64,000 nucleotides of DNA, from the NCBI RefSeq assembly GCF_003576475.1, contig NZ_QWGR01000009.1:62001-126000 (forward strand). Reading direction: 5' to 3'. Position 1 is the first letter of the stretch. The number at the start of each line of letters is the position of its first letter. The stretch comes from Maribellus luteus. GTDB lineage: Bacteria > Bacteroidota > Bacteroidia > Bacteroidales > Prolixibacteraceae. Under the pieces are notes generated by a model. That model worked only from the letters and a program-made list of their open reading frames with translations, was not told where the DNA came from and did no database searches. Both the position numbers and the translations under genes were made by a program. Below are positions 17,586 through 27,089 of the stretch, in pieces.

Positions 17586-17677
17586 GCTCGATTATTCTTC
17601 TCAACGACAAAGTACCAAAACGAATTCTTAATGTTTCCCCCAATTATGCTTTAGTTAACGTAAATTGGACAAAGCTT

Positions 17678-18364
17678 TCAAACATCGTCGGAACTAAAGG
17701 TAAAGCCCAGCCGCTTTCCTGTCGACATTTTTGAGTGACTCATTTTTTGTCTCATCTGTTCTACAGTAGCCATTTTTACCTGGTCGTAATGTGGCAACAA
17801 AAGATCAAATTCAATGCTGAACTGAATGGCTGTTTCGATGATTTGGCGCAGTACTCCCGGGGAAATCGTATCGATGGCAAAATCCTTGACCACTTCATCT
17901 GTTTGATTCTTTCCTTCTACAAAAAAGTGGTTGTCTTTGTTGACAAAAATTCGTGCCACCAGGTAGCCAATATCGTTCATCCGGTCGTATTTGAATGAAT
18001 CGGCCAGAAAATTATAAATATTGATGGTCCCGCAATACGAACACATCGGATCGTCTTTCAAGTATTGAGTATTCCACACGGGATGTTTATCGTCAAACTG
18101 AAAAACATTGGAATGCATACTGAAAAACAATAGATCTCCGGCTACTTTAAACTCTGCCTCAAACGGGCCACGATCTTTATAATACGGCAAAGAAGTCTGC
18201 GGCACCCTCCCCTGAACGGCTTTGTGATAATCCCTTTCGAGTTGCGAAAGTACCTTTTTTATTATGGTAAAAGTGTTTACCGTATTGTTGTAAACGTCCT
18301 GTTTTACGCTGGTTTTAATTACCAGTGCCTCCAGAAACGAGGCTCTGATTTCTTTGTCTTTCAT
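17678..18364 (-). CDS. Conserved-looking protein of unknown function
   Basis: 228 aa from the ATG at 18364; an 11-codon TTG extension to 18397 is less likely. It is soluble with no signal peptide. A CSYCG motif lies at about residue 126 in DPMCSYCGTINIYNF, an odd lone CxxC-like pair. The protein is rich in aromatic residues and charged helices and ends in a basic/Ser tail. I do not recognise it. Transcription starts just past the proS terminator, so it is an independent unit. Confidence 0.65.
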   Translation of the reverse strand: MKDKEIRASFLEALVIKTSVKQDVYNNTVNTFTIIKKVLSQLERDYHKAVQGRVPQTSLPYYKDRGPFEAEFKVAGDLLFFSMHSNVFQFDDKHPVWNTQYLKDDPMCSYCGTINIYNFLADSFKYDRMNDIGYLVARIFVNKDNHFFVEGKNQTDEVVKDFAIDTISPGVLRQIIETAIQFSIEFDLLLPHYDQVKMATVEQMRQKMSHSKMSTGKRLGFTFSSDDV

Positions 18365-18403
18365 GTTTGCCTGTTGTTTGACGGATAAAAATAGCAAAAG
18401 CCG

Positions 18404-18432
18404 TCAAAAAAAGAAAGCAGCTTTTCAGCTGC
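18404..18432 (-). terminator. Rho-independent terminator of proS
   Basis: On the minus strand AAGCAGCT-GAAA-AGCTGCTT is followed by TCTTTTTTT. It lies in the 95-bp gap after proS. Confidence 0.85.
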
Positions 18433-18459
18433 TTCCCTATGTTTTTAAGTATATTCTTT

Positions 18460-19935
18460 TTAGTATGCGAGTGCAAAAAGAACCCTTCTGCCAGATGGTT
18501 TACCCGAGTATACACATTTTCCCTCTTCGGGTTCGAATTCCAAAGGCATACAACGAATGGTTGCCTTGGTTTCTGCTTTGATCTGATCTTCGGTTTCAGG
18601 AGTTCCGTCCCAATGAGCAGAAATAAATCCGCCTTTGTTTTGCAGTACATCCTTAAACTCCTCCCACGAATCAACTTTGGTGATGTGCTCTTCCCGGTAA
18701 TCGTAGGCCTTTTTGAAAATGTTAGCCTGAATATCTTCCAGAAGCTTTTCAACATATTCCTCTATTCCGTCAAGCTGTGCAGAGGTTTTCTCCAGCGTAT
18801 CACGGCGGGCCACTTCGATGGTTCCGTTTTCCAGGTCGCGCGGGCCAAGTGCCAAACGCACCGGAACGCCTTTCAACTCATACTCGGCAAATTTCCAGCC
18901 CGGTTTCCGGTTGTCGCTGTTATCGTATTTCACTGAAATGCCTTTTGCTTTCAGCTTGTCTATGATCTCATCCACTTTCTCGCTGATGGTAGCGAGCTGC
19001 TCCAGTTGCCGGTAGATCGGAACAATTACAACCTGGTAAGGTGCCAGTTTTGGAGGCAGTACCAATCCGTTGTCATCAGAGTGAGCCATAATCAAAGCTC
19101 CCATCAAACGTGTGGATACTCCCCATGAGGTAGCCCAAACATACTCTTCCTTGCCTTCTTTGTTGGCAAAAGTTACATCAAATGCTTTGGCAAAATTCTG
19201 CCCAAGAAAGTGAGAAGTCCCCGACTGCAAAGCTTTCCCGTCCTGCATCAACGCTTCAATCGAATACGTTTCCAGGGCACCGGCAAAACGCTCATTGGCT
19301 GACTTCAACCCTTTTACAACCGGAACTGCCATGTATTTCTCGGCAAATTCGGCATAAACATTAATAATTTTCTCTGTTTCCTCGATCGCTTCCTGTTTGG
19401 TAGCATGGGCTGTGTGACCTTCCTGCCACAGGAACTCGGCCGTACGCAAAAACAAGCGGGTACGCATCTCCCAGCGTACTACGTTCGCCCATTGGTTGAT
19501 CAGAATCGGAAGATCGCGGTATGACTGAATCCAGTTTTTGTACGTATTCCAGATAATGGTTTCCGAAGTCGGACGAACAATTAGTTCCTCTTCAAGTTTG
19601 GCGTCCGGGTCTACCACTACGCCACCATTTTCCTCATCAACCTTCAAACGATAATGCGTTACAACGGCACACTCTTTTGCAAAACCTTCCACGTGGTCGG
19701 CCTCCTTGCTAAAAAAAGATTTTGGGATAAACAAAGGGAAATAGGCATTCACGTGCCCTGTATCTTTGAACATTTTATCGAGTTGAGCCTGCATCTTCTC
19801 CCAAATGGCGTATCCATAAGGCTTTATTACCATGCACCCTCTAACTGCCGAATTCTCTGCGAGATCCGCTTTTATCACCAGATCCTGGTACCATTGTGAA
19901 TAATTTTCGCTCCGCGAAGTAAGTTCCTTAGCCAT
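18460..19935 (-). CDS. proS: Prolyl-tRNA synthetase (archaeal/eukaryote-like type)
   Basis: 491 aa from the ATG at 19935. Class II signatures: motif 2 region with [16 protein letters not shown] and [20 protein letters not shown], and motif 3 region with [18 protein letters not shown]. There is no bacterial-type editing insertion, and the protein ends in a C-terminal Tyr (LFALAY). This is the short type 3 ProRS seen in archaea, eukaryotes and many Bacteroidota. The anticodon-binding domain covers about 290-400. It charges tRNA-Pro in the cytoplasm. A strong terminator follows. Confidence 0.95.
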   Translation of the reverse strand: MAKELTSRSENYSQWYQDLVIKADLAENSAVRGCMVIKPYGYAIWEKMQAQLDKMFKDTGHVNAYFPLFIPKSFFSKEADHVEGFAKECAVVTHYRLKVDEENGGVVVDPDAKLEEELIVRPTSETIIWNTYKNWIQSYRDLPILINQWANVVRWEMRTRLFLRTAEFLWQEGHTAHATKQEAIEETEKIINVYAEFAEKYMAVPVVKGLKSANERFAGALETYSIEALMQDGKALQSGTSHFLGQNFAKAFDVTFANKEGKEEYVWATSWGVSTRLMGALIMAHSDDNGLVLPPKLAPYQVVIVPIYRQLEQLATISEKVDEIIDKLKAKGISVKYDNSDNRKPGWKFAEYELKGVPVRLALGPRDLENGTIEVARRDTLEKTSAQLDGIEEYVEKLLEDIQANIFKKAYDYREEHITKVDSWEEFKDVLQNKGGFISAHWDGTPETEDQIKAETKATIRCMPLEFEPEEGKCVYSGKPSGRRVLFALAY

Positions 19936-20032
19936 AATCAAATCTTTGGTACAGATTTTGTTTTTGTTATTTAAATTTTGAGCTTACAAAGAAAGTAATT
20001 ATTATTGACATTAAATAAAGGGAGGATAGGTT

Positions 20033-21484
20033 ATGAAATCAAGATTAACAATAGCAGGGGTTTTGGCACTTTTCCTGGGTGCTTGCACCACCGGGAGTTA
20101 CGTTTCCAGTTCCTACACCGATGATATTTACTTCACTCCTGGCGACGTACCTCCTCCGGTAAGTATAGTGGAAGAGCCCAGCGTTCAGCCGGCAGAAAAA
20201 TCAGGAAATGCCTTGATCATTAGTCAGATCGAAAGAAATGACGATGAATCAACCATGAACAATTACATTTTCGACGGCACCGAAAAAGATGCTGACGTTT
20301 TGCGATACAACATGGATCAAATGGAATTGCAGGACAGCGACACCACCGTGTATTATAACGATGACGAAATGAAATACGTCATCAACAATTATTACGACGG
20401 CGATGAACTCGATTATGCTTATCGCATCCGTCGCTTCCATCGCCCGTATTTCTACGATCCGTTTTACTGGGATAGCTGGGCTTATTACGACCCGTTTTAT
20501 TACGATCCCTTTTATTATTCTTACGGACCTTCCTGGTCTCTATCCTGGAATTGGGGTTGGGGCTGGGGTTTCAACAGCTGGTGGTATAGTCCATGGAGTT
20601 ATTACTCACCTTATTACAGTTGGGGATACCCCTGGTACGGAGGTGGATACTGGGGGGGTGGCCATTGGCACGGAGGTCATTGGAATGATGGTTATTACCC
20701 TGGAGGAGTATCAGTTAACAGAGATAATTACCGATACGGAAGACGTACAACCACCGGTTCAAGTGTAGCCCGGAGTGTTGGCTCGCGCGATGCCTCTGCT
20801 ATTTCAGGAAGCAGAAGAACCACTGCATCTGGTGATCTGAAAAGCGGCACTACTGATGGAAGAAGGTCAACCGGTACAAATGTTAGAAATTCAGGTACAC
20901 GCGATCTCAAATCAGGCTCCTCATCAGGAGTTCTTACTGAGGGAAGAAGAAGCGGTACATCTTCAGAATATACAAGAAGAAACACTGGTAGCACAAACAG
21001 CTCCGTACGCAGTGGGAATAGTTCCAGCACGCAAAGTTATACCCGTCCTGGCAGCTCTTCTCAAAACAGGGTTTATACCAGACCCAGTTCAAGCTCAAGT
21101 GTAAGAAGCGATTATTCGAAACCAAGAGTAGTAAGCAATACTAAATCAGGTAATAGCGGTAATAGCTATACCACTCCGCGTTCTTCGTCTTCTTACAACC
21201 GAACTTACAGATCCAGTTCTACCTACAACAGAAGTTCCAGCAGTGGAAGTTCTTCGAGAAGTTACAGGGCTCCGTCATCTTCAGGTTCTACAAAGTCAAG
21301 CAGCTACAGTACGCCATCACGTAGTAGTAGCAGCAGTAGTTACCGCGGTAGTAGTAGTTCATCTTCTTCCAGATCATCTTACTCTTCGGGCAGTTCAGGA
21401 AGCAGTAGCAGATCATCAGGAAGTAGCAGCTCGGGAAGCAGAAGTTCTTCCGGATCATCTTCCAGAAGTGGAGGACGTAGATAA
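20033..21484 (+). CDS. Aromatic- and Ser/Arg-rich lipoprotein
   Basis: 483 aa. Signal peptide with lipobox LGAC (Cys18). Three regions follow. Residues 19-125 are acidic. Residues 125-235 are extremely rich in Tyr, Trp, Gly and Pro (for example YYDPFYYDPFYYSYGP and NWGWGWGF, ending in GGGHWHGGHW). From 235 to the end it is almost only Ser, Gly, Arg, Thr and Tyr (SSSGSSSRSYR-like). No catalytic domain is recognised. Such proteins are sometimes misnamed vitellogenin-like because of the Ser tail. A strong Shine-Dalgarno (AGGGAGG) precedes the ATG, unusual for this genome. The FadL-type gene starts 48 bp downstream, so they are probably co-transcribed. Confidence 0.8.
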   Translation: MKSRLTIAGVLALFLGACTTGSYVSSSYTDDIYFTPGDVPPPVSIVEEPSVQPAEKSGNALIISQIERNDDESTMNNYIFDGTEKDADVLRYNMDQMELQDSDTTVYYNDDEMKYVINNYYDGDELDYAYRIRRFHRPYFYDPFYWDSWAYYDPFYYDPFYYSYGPSWSLSWNWGWGWGFNSWWYSPWSYYSPYYSWGYPWYGGGYWGGGHWHGGHWNDGYYPGGVSVNRDNYRYGRRTTTGSSVARSVGSRDASAISGSRRTTASGDLKSGTTDGRRSTGTNVRNSGTRDLKSGSSSGVLTEGRRSGTSSEYTRRNTGSTNSSVRSGNSSSTQSYTRPGSSSQNRVYTRPSSSSSVRSDYSKPRVVSNTKSGNSGNSYTTPRSSSSYNRTYRSSSTYNRSSSSGSSSRSYRAPSSSGSTKSSSYSTPSRSSSSSSYRGSSSSSSSRSSYSSGSSGSSSRSSGSSSSGSRSSSGSSSRSGGRR

Positions 21485-21532
21485 TTGCGATCCTCGTAAT
21501 TCGAAGTAAAGAATCATAAAAACACGAATGCC

Positions 21533-23023
21533 ATGAAACGATATTCCGTTTTAATAGCCATCTTACTTGTATTACCAGGTTTTGTGATGGCCCAGAATTT
21601 TGCCGATGCATTTCGCATGTCGTATAACCAGATTCAGGGTACTGCGCGGTCGGCTGGTATGGGAAATGCTTTTGGTGCACTGGGTGGCGATTTCACTTCG
21701 CTGAGTATTAACCCTGCGGGAAGCGCCATTTACCAAACGGGCGAGTTTGTAATAACTCCCGGGTACTATATCAATAAGTCGAAAATGACAATGGGAGGAA
21801 ATACCTTCTCCGATAACGACCAAAACTTCAGTTTGAATAACGTTGGAGCGATAGGTACCTTTAAAACCAACCGTTCGGAAGCAGGAATTGTTAGCGTAAA
21901 TTATGGTATTGGCTACAACCGTTTGGCCAATTTTAATAATAACGCCTTTGCCAACTTTAGTCAGTCGGGAGTTTCCTGGATAGATGATATTAATGCTTAT
22001 GCCAATAGTGAAGCTTTAGCTCACTCCTATCTTGACCAAGAGATCGGAGCTATTCAATACCGCGACTGGACAACAAAACTGGCTTTTGATACTTACCTGA
22101 TTGATTATGCTCGTGACAACGAAGGAAATAAAATCGATGGTCAGTACCAAAATATACTTTTAGATGGAGAAAAAGTTGACCAATTTAAAACTTATTCGCA
22201 GGAAGGACACATCGATGAATATGTTTTTAATCTGGGTCTGAATTTCAATCATAATTTTTACCTGGGGGCCACCATCGGGTTTCATGATATTCAGTATGAA
22301 AGTAATTCCATGTATGAGGAATTATTACTAGACAATAATTCTTTCCGCTATTGGGATGATTATTACATGGATGGCAGTGGATTCAACTTTAAAATTGGGG
22401 CTATTTACAAGCCGGCACAAAACGTTCGCTTAGGACTTGCCTTCCACTCTCCTACTTTCTACAACATTGATGAACAATCAACCTTAAGTATGGAATCACA
22501 ACTACAAGAAAATCACTCTAATTATGGAGTAAACCGTTACAGTTATGATTTCAACACTCCTCTGAAAGTGGTCATGAGCGGAGCTGTCATTTTCAATAAA
22601 AGAGGCCTTATCAGTGTCGACGCAGAATATATGGATTACGGTTCCATGCGTTTCAGAAGAGGTGGCAACGGAGCGGACAATTTCAATGATTTGAACTCTG
22701 TTATGAGTAACCACTTTAACAGTGTAATGAACCTGAGAATCGGTGCTGAGTATAAACTTACCAATCAGTTTGCGGTAAGAGCCGGGTACGAAAACTATGG
22801 CAATCCGTTTAAAAGCATTTTGGATGACCAGTCTACTTTAACCGATAATACCTCGGTAATTTCGGGTGGTTTTGGTTACACGGTAAATGCATTCTCAATA
22901 AACGTTGCCTATACCAGCAGCCTGTCAAAAATATCAGATGGCAGTGTTCAACCCAACTATTACCAAGTAAAAAGAGATAATACAAATCAAAATATTTTGC
23001 TTACGCTTGGATTCAGGTTTTAG
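21533..23023 (+). CDS. OmpP1/FadL-family outer-membrane protein
   Basis: 496 aa with a signal peptide ending VMAQ. The mature start NFADAFRMSYNQIQGTARSAGMGNAFGALGGDFTSLSINPAGSA-type pattern (read in pieces: SAGMGNAFGALGGD and SLSINPAGSA) is the hallmark of Bacteroidota OmpP1/FadL/TodX proteins. The rest is amphipathic beta-strand ending in a terminal Phe (TLGFRF), as in outer-membrane barrels. The family moves hydrophobic molecules, but the substrate is not known here. It follows the aromatic lipoprotein closely, and a strong terminator follows. Confidence 0.88.
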   Translation: MKRYSVLIAILLVLPGFVMAQNFADAFRMSYNQIQGTARSAGMGNAFGALGGDFTSLSINPAGSAIYQTGEFVITPGYYINKSKMTMGGNTFSDNDQNFSLNNVGAIGTFKTNRSEAGIVSVNYGIGYNRLANFNNNAFANFSQSGVSWIDDINAYANSEALAHSYLDQEIGAIQYRDWTTKLAFDTYLIDYARDNEGNKIDGQYQNILLDGEKVDQFKTYSQEGHIDEYVFNLGLNFNHNFYLGATIGFHDIQYESNSMYEELLLDNNSFRYWDDYYMDGSGFNFKIGAIYKPAQNVRLGLAFHSPTFYNIDEQSTLSMESQLQENHSNYGVNRYSYDFNTPLKVVMSGAVIFNKRGLISVDAEYMDYGSMRFRRGGNGADNFNDLNSVMSNHFNSVMNLRIGAEYKLTNQFAVRAGYENYGNPFKSILDDQSTLTDNTSVISGGFGYTVNAFSINVAYTSSLSKISDGSVQPNYYQVKRDNTNQNILLTLGFRF

Positions 23024-23050
23024 GCAAAAATTCAGTTAAGTGGTAATCAG

Positions 23051-23077
23051 AAAGGGGGTGTTTTCACCCCCTTTTTT
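23051..23077 (+). terminator. Rho-independent terminator after FadL-type gene
   Basis: AAAGGGGGTG-TTTT-CACCCCCTTTTTT, a perfect GC-rich stem with a T tail. Confidence 0.92.
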
Positions 23078-23111
23078 ATTGATCTCTTGTATAGAACTCG
23101 GACATTGCCGC

Positions 23112-23459
23112 CTAAAGATCCATTTTGTAGATCTTCTCCATTACATGCCACTTATCGTCGACACTGGCACTATCGCTTGCGTTCTGGAATTGTGAGACGT
23201 AAGCTTCCCACTCTGCCTGTCGTGATTTAGAGGCCAATTCAGTCATTGCTGTGTCGTGATCAAAATCAATAACTGTTTCCATGATCATAAAAAGCGTATG
23301 CTCATGCAAATAAATTTCCATATCGATGATACCCACTTCGCGCATCCCCTGCGTAATCTCGGGCCAGACGGCCCCTGGAGCATGTACTTTTCTATACGCC
23401 TCCATTAACTGCGGATCATTCTCCAATTGTAGTGTTTTGCAGTATCTTTTGGATTTCAT
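23112..23459 (-). CDS. L-rhamnose/L-fucose mutarotase family protein
   Basis: 115 aa, matching the RhaM family (PF05336) in length and pattern: MKSKRYCKTLQLENDP, YRKVHAPGAVWPEI (His-containing active-site region) and DMEIYLHEHTLFMIME. These enzymes interconvert alpha and beta anomers of 6-deoxy sugars. The gene follows fucP by 13 bp on the same strand, so L-fucose is the more likely substrate here. Members of this family, and not only FucU, are known to act on fucose. It is cytoplasmic. Confidence 0.85.
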   Translation of the reverse strand: MKSKRYCKTLQLENDPQLMEAYRKVHAPGAVWPEITQGMREVGIIDMEIYLHEHTLFMIMETVIDFDHDTAMTELASKSRQAEWEAYVSQFQNASDSASVDDKWHVMEKIYKMDL

Positions 23460-23472
23460 AAAGAGGCAATCC

Positions 23473-24792
23473 TTAATTTTTGAGTGCGTTGTAGGTTCTC
23501 CTGCCGTAAACAGCTATAACAACAAAGCATATAAAAGGTAGAATAAACGAAAAATTTACTTCCGGGATAAACCCAAACAGTTTAAAATCGGCAAAACCAT
23601 TTCCGCCAATATCGATAATTCTTGCCTGAAGAATGGGCAACAACGCGCCTCCAACAATGGCCATCACCAAACCGGCCGCCCCCAATGTTGCATCATCTCC
23701 AATATCCTCGAGCGCAATTCCATAAATGGTTGGGAACATAAGTGACATAAAGGCTGAAGTAGCTACCAACAGATACAATCCCAGCATTCCCTGGATAAGA
23801 ATAACACCTGTTATCGTAATCATACCCCCCATGGCAAATAACATCAGCATAAAACGCGCATTCAAATACTTCATTAAGGCGGTACTTATAAAACGGCTGG
23901 AGAGAAACAGTACCATCGCAATAATGTTGTAACGCTGCGCCTCTGCTTTTGATAAACCCAGGTTTTCAGCATATTGAATGATAAAAGTCCAGCACATAAT
24001 TTGTGCACCTACATAGAAAACCTGTGCCAATACTCCTTCTCGGTATATTTTGTTTTTAGCCAGACGTTTAAAAGAATCCTTTGCATGAATTTCGTGATCA
24101 GCACTTTGCCGAACCGGCATTTTTGAAAAAGCAATTACAACCAACATCAGAATAACCACAAAGCCCAGAATAACATACGGGTTGCGGATGGTTGCCAAAT
24201 CTTCTGTACGAATAACTGCCTTTTCTGCCACGCTAAGGCTTTCAAATACGAGATTACCAGCGGTATCCCTCGCATCCGATCTCAAGCTGGGTAAAACCAC
24301 CTGCGAAGCCACAATCATTCCCATTAGCGAGCCCACCGGGTTAAACGACTGTGCCAGGTTCAAACGGCGGGTGGCAGTTTCGGGCGATCCCATCGACAAA
24401 ATATACGGATTGGCAGTTGTTTCAAGAAAGGCAAGCCCAAAGGTAAGAATGTACAGCGAAACCAGGAAAAATCCGAAAATCTCGAACCTGGCTGCCGGGT
24501 AAAATAACAAGGCGCCAACGGCATACAAACCCAGGCCAATTAAAATACCAAGCTTGTAGGAATAACGCTTAATAATTAGTGCTGCAGGTATTGCCATGGT
24601 CGCATATCCACCGTAAAAGGCAAACTGAACCATTGCCGCCTTGGCGTTCGATATTTCCATCACGGTTTTGAAAGCGGCTACCATGGGGTTGGTAATATCG
24701 TTTGCAAAGCCCCACAGTGCAAAAAGACTGGTAATTAAAATAAAGGGGACAATTACTTTTTTGTCCACCACTACCTTTTTCAGATCATTCAT
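23473..24792 (-). CDS. fucP: L-fucose:H+ symporter family MFS transporter
   Basis: 439 aa with twelve hydrophobic segments. The FucP hallmark acidic residues are in place: Asp in GFANDITNPM (TM1) and Glu in AFLETTANPYIL (TM4), equivalent to the Asp46/Glu135 proton-coupling pair of E. coli FucP. The subfamily also includes glucose and N-acetylglucosamine carriers, so the substrate is set mainly by the adjacent fucose/rhamnose-type mutarotase. It is an inner-membrane protein. No other fucose catabolic genes lie in the window. Confidence 0.85.
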   Translation of the reverse strand: MNDLKKVVVDKKVIVPFILITSLFALWGFANDITNPMVAAFKTVMEISNAKAAMVQFAFYGGYATMAIPAALIIKRYSYKLGILIGLGLYAVGALLFYPAARFEIFGFFLVSLYILTFGLAFLETTANPYILSMGSPETATRRLNLAQSFNPVGSLMGMIVASQVVLPSLRSDARDTAGNLVFESLSVAEKAVIRTEDLATIRNPYVILGFVVILMLVVIAFSKMPVRQSADHEIHAKDSFKRLAKNKIYREGVLAQVFYVGAQIMCWTFIIQYAENLGLSKAEAQRYNIIAMVLFLSSRFISTALMKYLNARFMLMLFAMGGMITITGVILIQGMLGLYLLVATSAFMSLMFPTIYGIALEDIGDDATLGAAGLVMAIVGGALLPILQARIIDIGGNGFADFKLFGFIPEVNFSFILPFICFVVIAVYGRRTYNALKN

Positions 24793-24904
24793 CGTTTTAT
24801 TGGTTTTTGTTCATTGTGTAACGCAAATATTGAAAATCAAAGCCGAAACACTAACCTGTACTAACCTGTCCCTCCTCTTAATTTTCGAATATTTGCAGCG
24901 CACC

Positions 24905-25984
24905 TTAAAGGAACTCGTCCTTTCCGGTGGCTTTTAACTGCTCCACAATTTTTTTAACATCTTCGGCTTTATCCCGCCTGCAAACCAGTGTTGTATTCCC
25001 ATCTTTCACCACAATCACATCTTCGAGGCCTACTACTGCAATCAACCCTTCGTCGGAATATACGTACGAGTTTTTAGTATCCAGCAGAAGAGCTTCACCG
25101 GCTCCGGCATTTCCATTTTCATCTTTTTTATCCGTTAAATAAACCGACTCCCAGCTTCCTAGGTCATTCCAGTCGAAATTTCCCTCCACCAGGTAAATGT
25201 TCTGGGCATGTTCCATAATGCCGTAATCCACCGAGATACTTTGCACTGCACGATAAATAGTATCGAGGGTTTGAGGATATTCCGGTTTCCCAAGATCAGC
25301 CTGAATTTTTCGCAAATCGGCATAGAGCGCCGGCGCGAATTTTTCAACAGCATCCAGAAACACCGAAACTTTAAATACGAACAACCCGCTGTTCCAGAAA
25401 AAGCCGCCTTGTTTCAGGTAGCCGGAAGCTACTTCTTCGTTGGGTTTTTCAACAAAGCGTACCACTTTAAACTGGCGAATCGTTTCTTCTCCCGTAATAT
25501 CTTCGGCAGTTTGCACATAACCGTAACCGGTTGCCGGATAAGCAGGCGTGATTCCGATCGTGACAATACCGTCGCGTTCATCAGCAATTTTCACGGCAGC
25601 CAATACCGTGTCTTTAAAAAGCTCGTTGTTCTGAATCAGGTGATCCGACGGTGAAACCACCATAATTCCCTCCGGATTGTCTTTTTCGGCATACATCGCC
25701 GCCAACCCAATGCAAGGTAAAGTATTTCGCCCTACGGGCTCGTAAATCAGGTTTTCTTTGGGAAGCATCGAAGCCTGTTTCTCCAGAACTTCTGCCTGCG
25801 TAGCACTCGAAACAATGTAAATATTTTCCTTTTCGGTGAAGGTCGCAAAACGGCCAATCGTGTCCTGCAACAGCGAATCATCTCCAAAAATATTCAGGTA
25901 TTGTTTGGGACGGATAGTTTTGCTTCGTGGCCAGAACCGCGTTCCGGAACCTCCGGCCATAATTAATGTATAAAGTTTGTTCAT
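24905..25984 (-). CDS. manC: Mannose-1-phosphate guanylyltransferase
   Basis: 359 aa. The nucleotidyltransferase signature is at the N-terminus (IMAGGSGTRFWPRSK, about 8-22), followed by VVSPSDHLI, RFVEKPNEEVA, FFWNSGLFVF and EGNFDWNDLGSWES. It makes GDP-mannose from mannose-1-phosphate and GTP in the cytoplasm, feeding fucose and polysaccharide synthesis. The C-terminal phosphomannose isomerase domain of bifunctional ManC/AlgA proteins is absent. It is on the same strand as fucP, 112 bp upstream of it. Co-transcription is possible but not shown. Confidence 0.92.
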   Translation of the reverse strand: MNKLYTLIMAGGSGTRFWPRSKTIRPKQYLNIFGDDSLLQDTIGRFATFTEKENIYIVSSATQAEVLEKQASMLPKENLIYEPVGRNTLPCIGLAAMYAEKDNPEGIMVVSPSDHLIQNNELFKDTVLAAVKIADERDGIVTIGITPAYPATGYGYVQTAEDITGEETIRQFKVVRFVEKPNEEVASGYLKQGGFFWNSGLFVFKVSVFLDAVEKFAPALYADLRKIQADLGKPEYPQTLDTIYRAVQSISVDYGIMEHAQNIYLVEGNFDWNDLGSWESVYLTDKKDENGNAGAGEALLLDTKNSYVYSDEGLIAVVGLEDVIVVKDGNTTLVCRRDKAEDVKKIVEQLKATGKDEFL

Positions 25985-26246
25985 GGTTCAAGATATTATG
26001 AGGATGGCTAAAATACCTTTTATTCCATGAAATTCATAAATAAAGACAGATGATTCAAGCCCTGTCTGAAATGATTTTTTTGTCAACAGATCATTTTCAC
26101 TATGCAACTATTCATGTTTTCCCTTCGCTTAAGTTTTTCGTGGTCAGAACACCTTAAAGGTCATCCCAAAATTTGAGTATTGATTTCCAAGCTATTTTCC
26201 GTAAATTGAATAGCGAATCCATTAAATCAAATTAATAATCAACAAC

Positions 26247-26693
26247 ATGCAAAAGAAAAGTCATTTAAACAGAATGAGTAAGCAATTGCTCTTGCTCAGC
26301 TTTTTCATCGCATTTTGGGCTTGCGCAACCATTTCGCAATTCGACCAATATGCGTATGTGCAAACGACCTCACTGAAAGTGGATGCGTTGAGCGTGATGG
26401 ACCTTGCTACTGATGATTTTGATCAGCACAAAGACGAGGTTTTACAGCTCACTTCCGGTCTTCAGAAGATTTACGAATACGAAAAGAATCGTCCGAAGAA
26501 CGAGATCACCGTAAAAATGTGGGAAAAGATGCTCAACGAAGACGACCATCTTTTGGGTGGATTTCTCTTAAAATGGAAAACACAGGGCCAACAAAGCAAA
26601 GTGTTTATTGAAGAAGCCAAGAAGATAATCGGTCCTGCGTTTGACCAGATAGCACAACTGGAAAGTAAAAAAATTAAACCTTCAGATATTTAA
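26247..26693 (+). CDS. Small lipoprotein of unknown function
   Basis: 148 aa. Signal peptide with lipobox FWAC (Cys26). The internal ATG at 26274 (MSKQLLLLS) gives a more typical signal length and may be the true start. The mature part is helical and charged with no known domain. It is followed 10 bp later by another small gene on the same strand. The pair converges on the amidase/holin operon. Function unknown. Confidence 0.7.
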   Translation: MQKKSHLNRMSKQLLLLSFFIAFWACATISQFDQYAYVQTTSLKVDALSVMDLATDDFDQHKDEVLQLTSGLQKIYEYEKNRPKNEITVKMWEKMLNEDDHLLGGFLLKWKTQGQQSKVFIEEAKKIIGPAFDQIAQLESKKIKPSDI

Positions 26694-26703
26694 AACTTGA
26701 ACA

Positions 26704-27027
26704 ATGGCAGATTTAGAAAAACTTTTAAAGGAGTTGAAAGACGAAGGAATTTCGCTCGCACTCAACACGGTGAACGAGTTTAAAAACGAGGCAAAAGAAG
26801 ACGCCGTTAACCTGATCGACTCACTGCAAACCGACATAAAAAGCTGGACTTTAATGGTACTGAACGGAGAACTTTCGAAAGGTGATCTGGAATGGCTTGT
26901 GATGGCGAAAAAGGACCTGATTGAGATGGTAGGGCTTAAAAATATTGGGTTGGCTAAAATCAAAATCGACGAGTTGAAAAACAAGTTGCTGGGTTTGATC
27001 GTCACTAAAATTTTTAGCCTGGTATAA
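26704..27027 (+). CDS. Small helical protein of unknown function
   Basis: 107 aa, with no signal peptide and no strong membrane segment. It is almost wholly helix-forming (MADLEKLLKELKDEGIS at the start, LKNKLLGLIVTKIF at the end). It is translated from the same transcript as the preceding small lipoprotein (10-bp gap) and is closed by a terminator. I recognise no family. Confidence 0.68.
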   Translation: MADLEKLLKELKDEGISLALNTVNEFKNEAKEDAVNLIDSLQTDIKSWTLMVLNGELSKGDLEWLVMAKKDLIEMVGLKNIGLAKIKIDELKNKLLGLIVTKIFSLV

Positions 27028-27065
27028 AAAAGCACCTACCCCGGAAAACCGGGACAAGTGCTTTT
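27027..27065 (+). terminator. Terminator between the small-gene pair and the amidase
   Basis: AAAAAGCAC and CCCGG pair with CCGGG and GTGCTTTT around AAAA, with a short internal loop. T and A tails are present on both strands, so it probably works in both directions. Confidence 0.8.
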
Positions 27066-27089
27066 ATGCTATGAACGGAAATAGGCTTT

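Noticed and set aside
20728-21030. Antisense frames over the Ser-rich gene
   Set aside because: Ser/Arg/Gly codons leave few stops on the other strand. No start context or family match.
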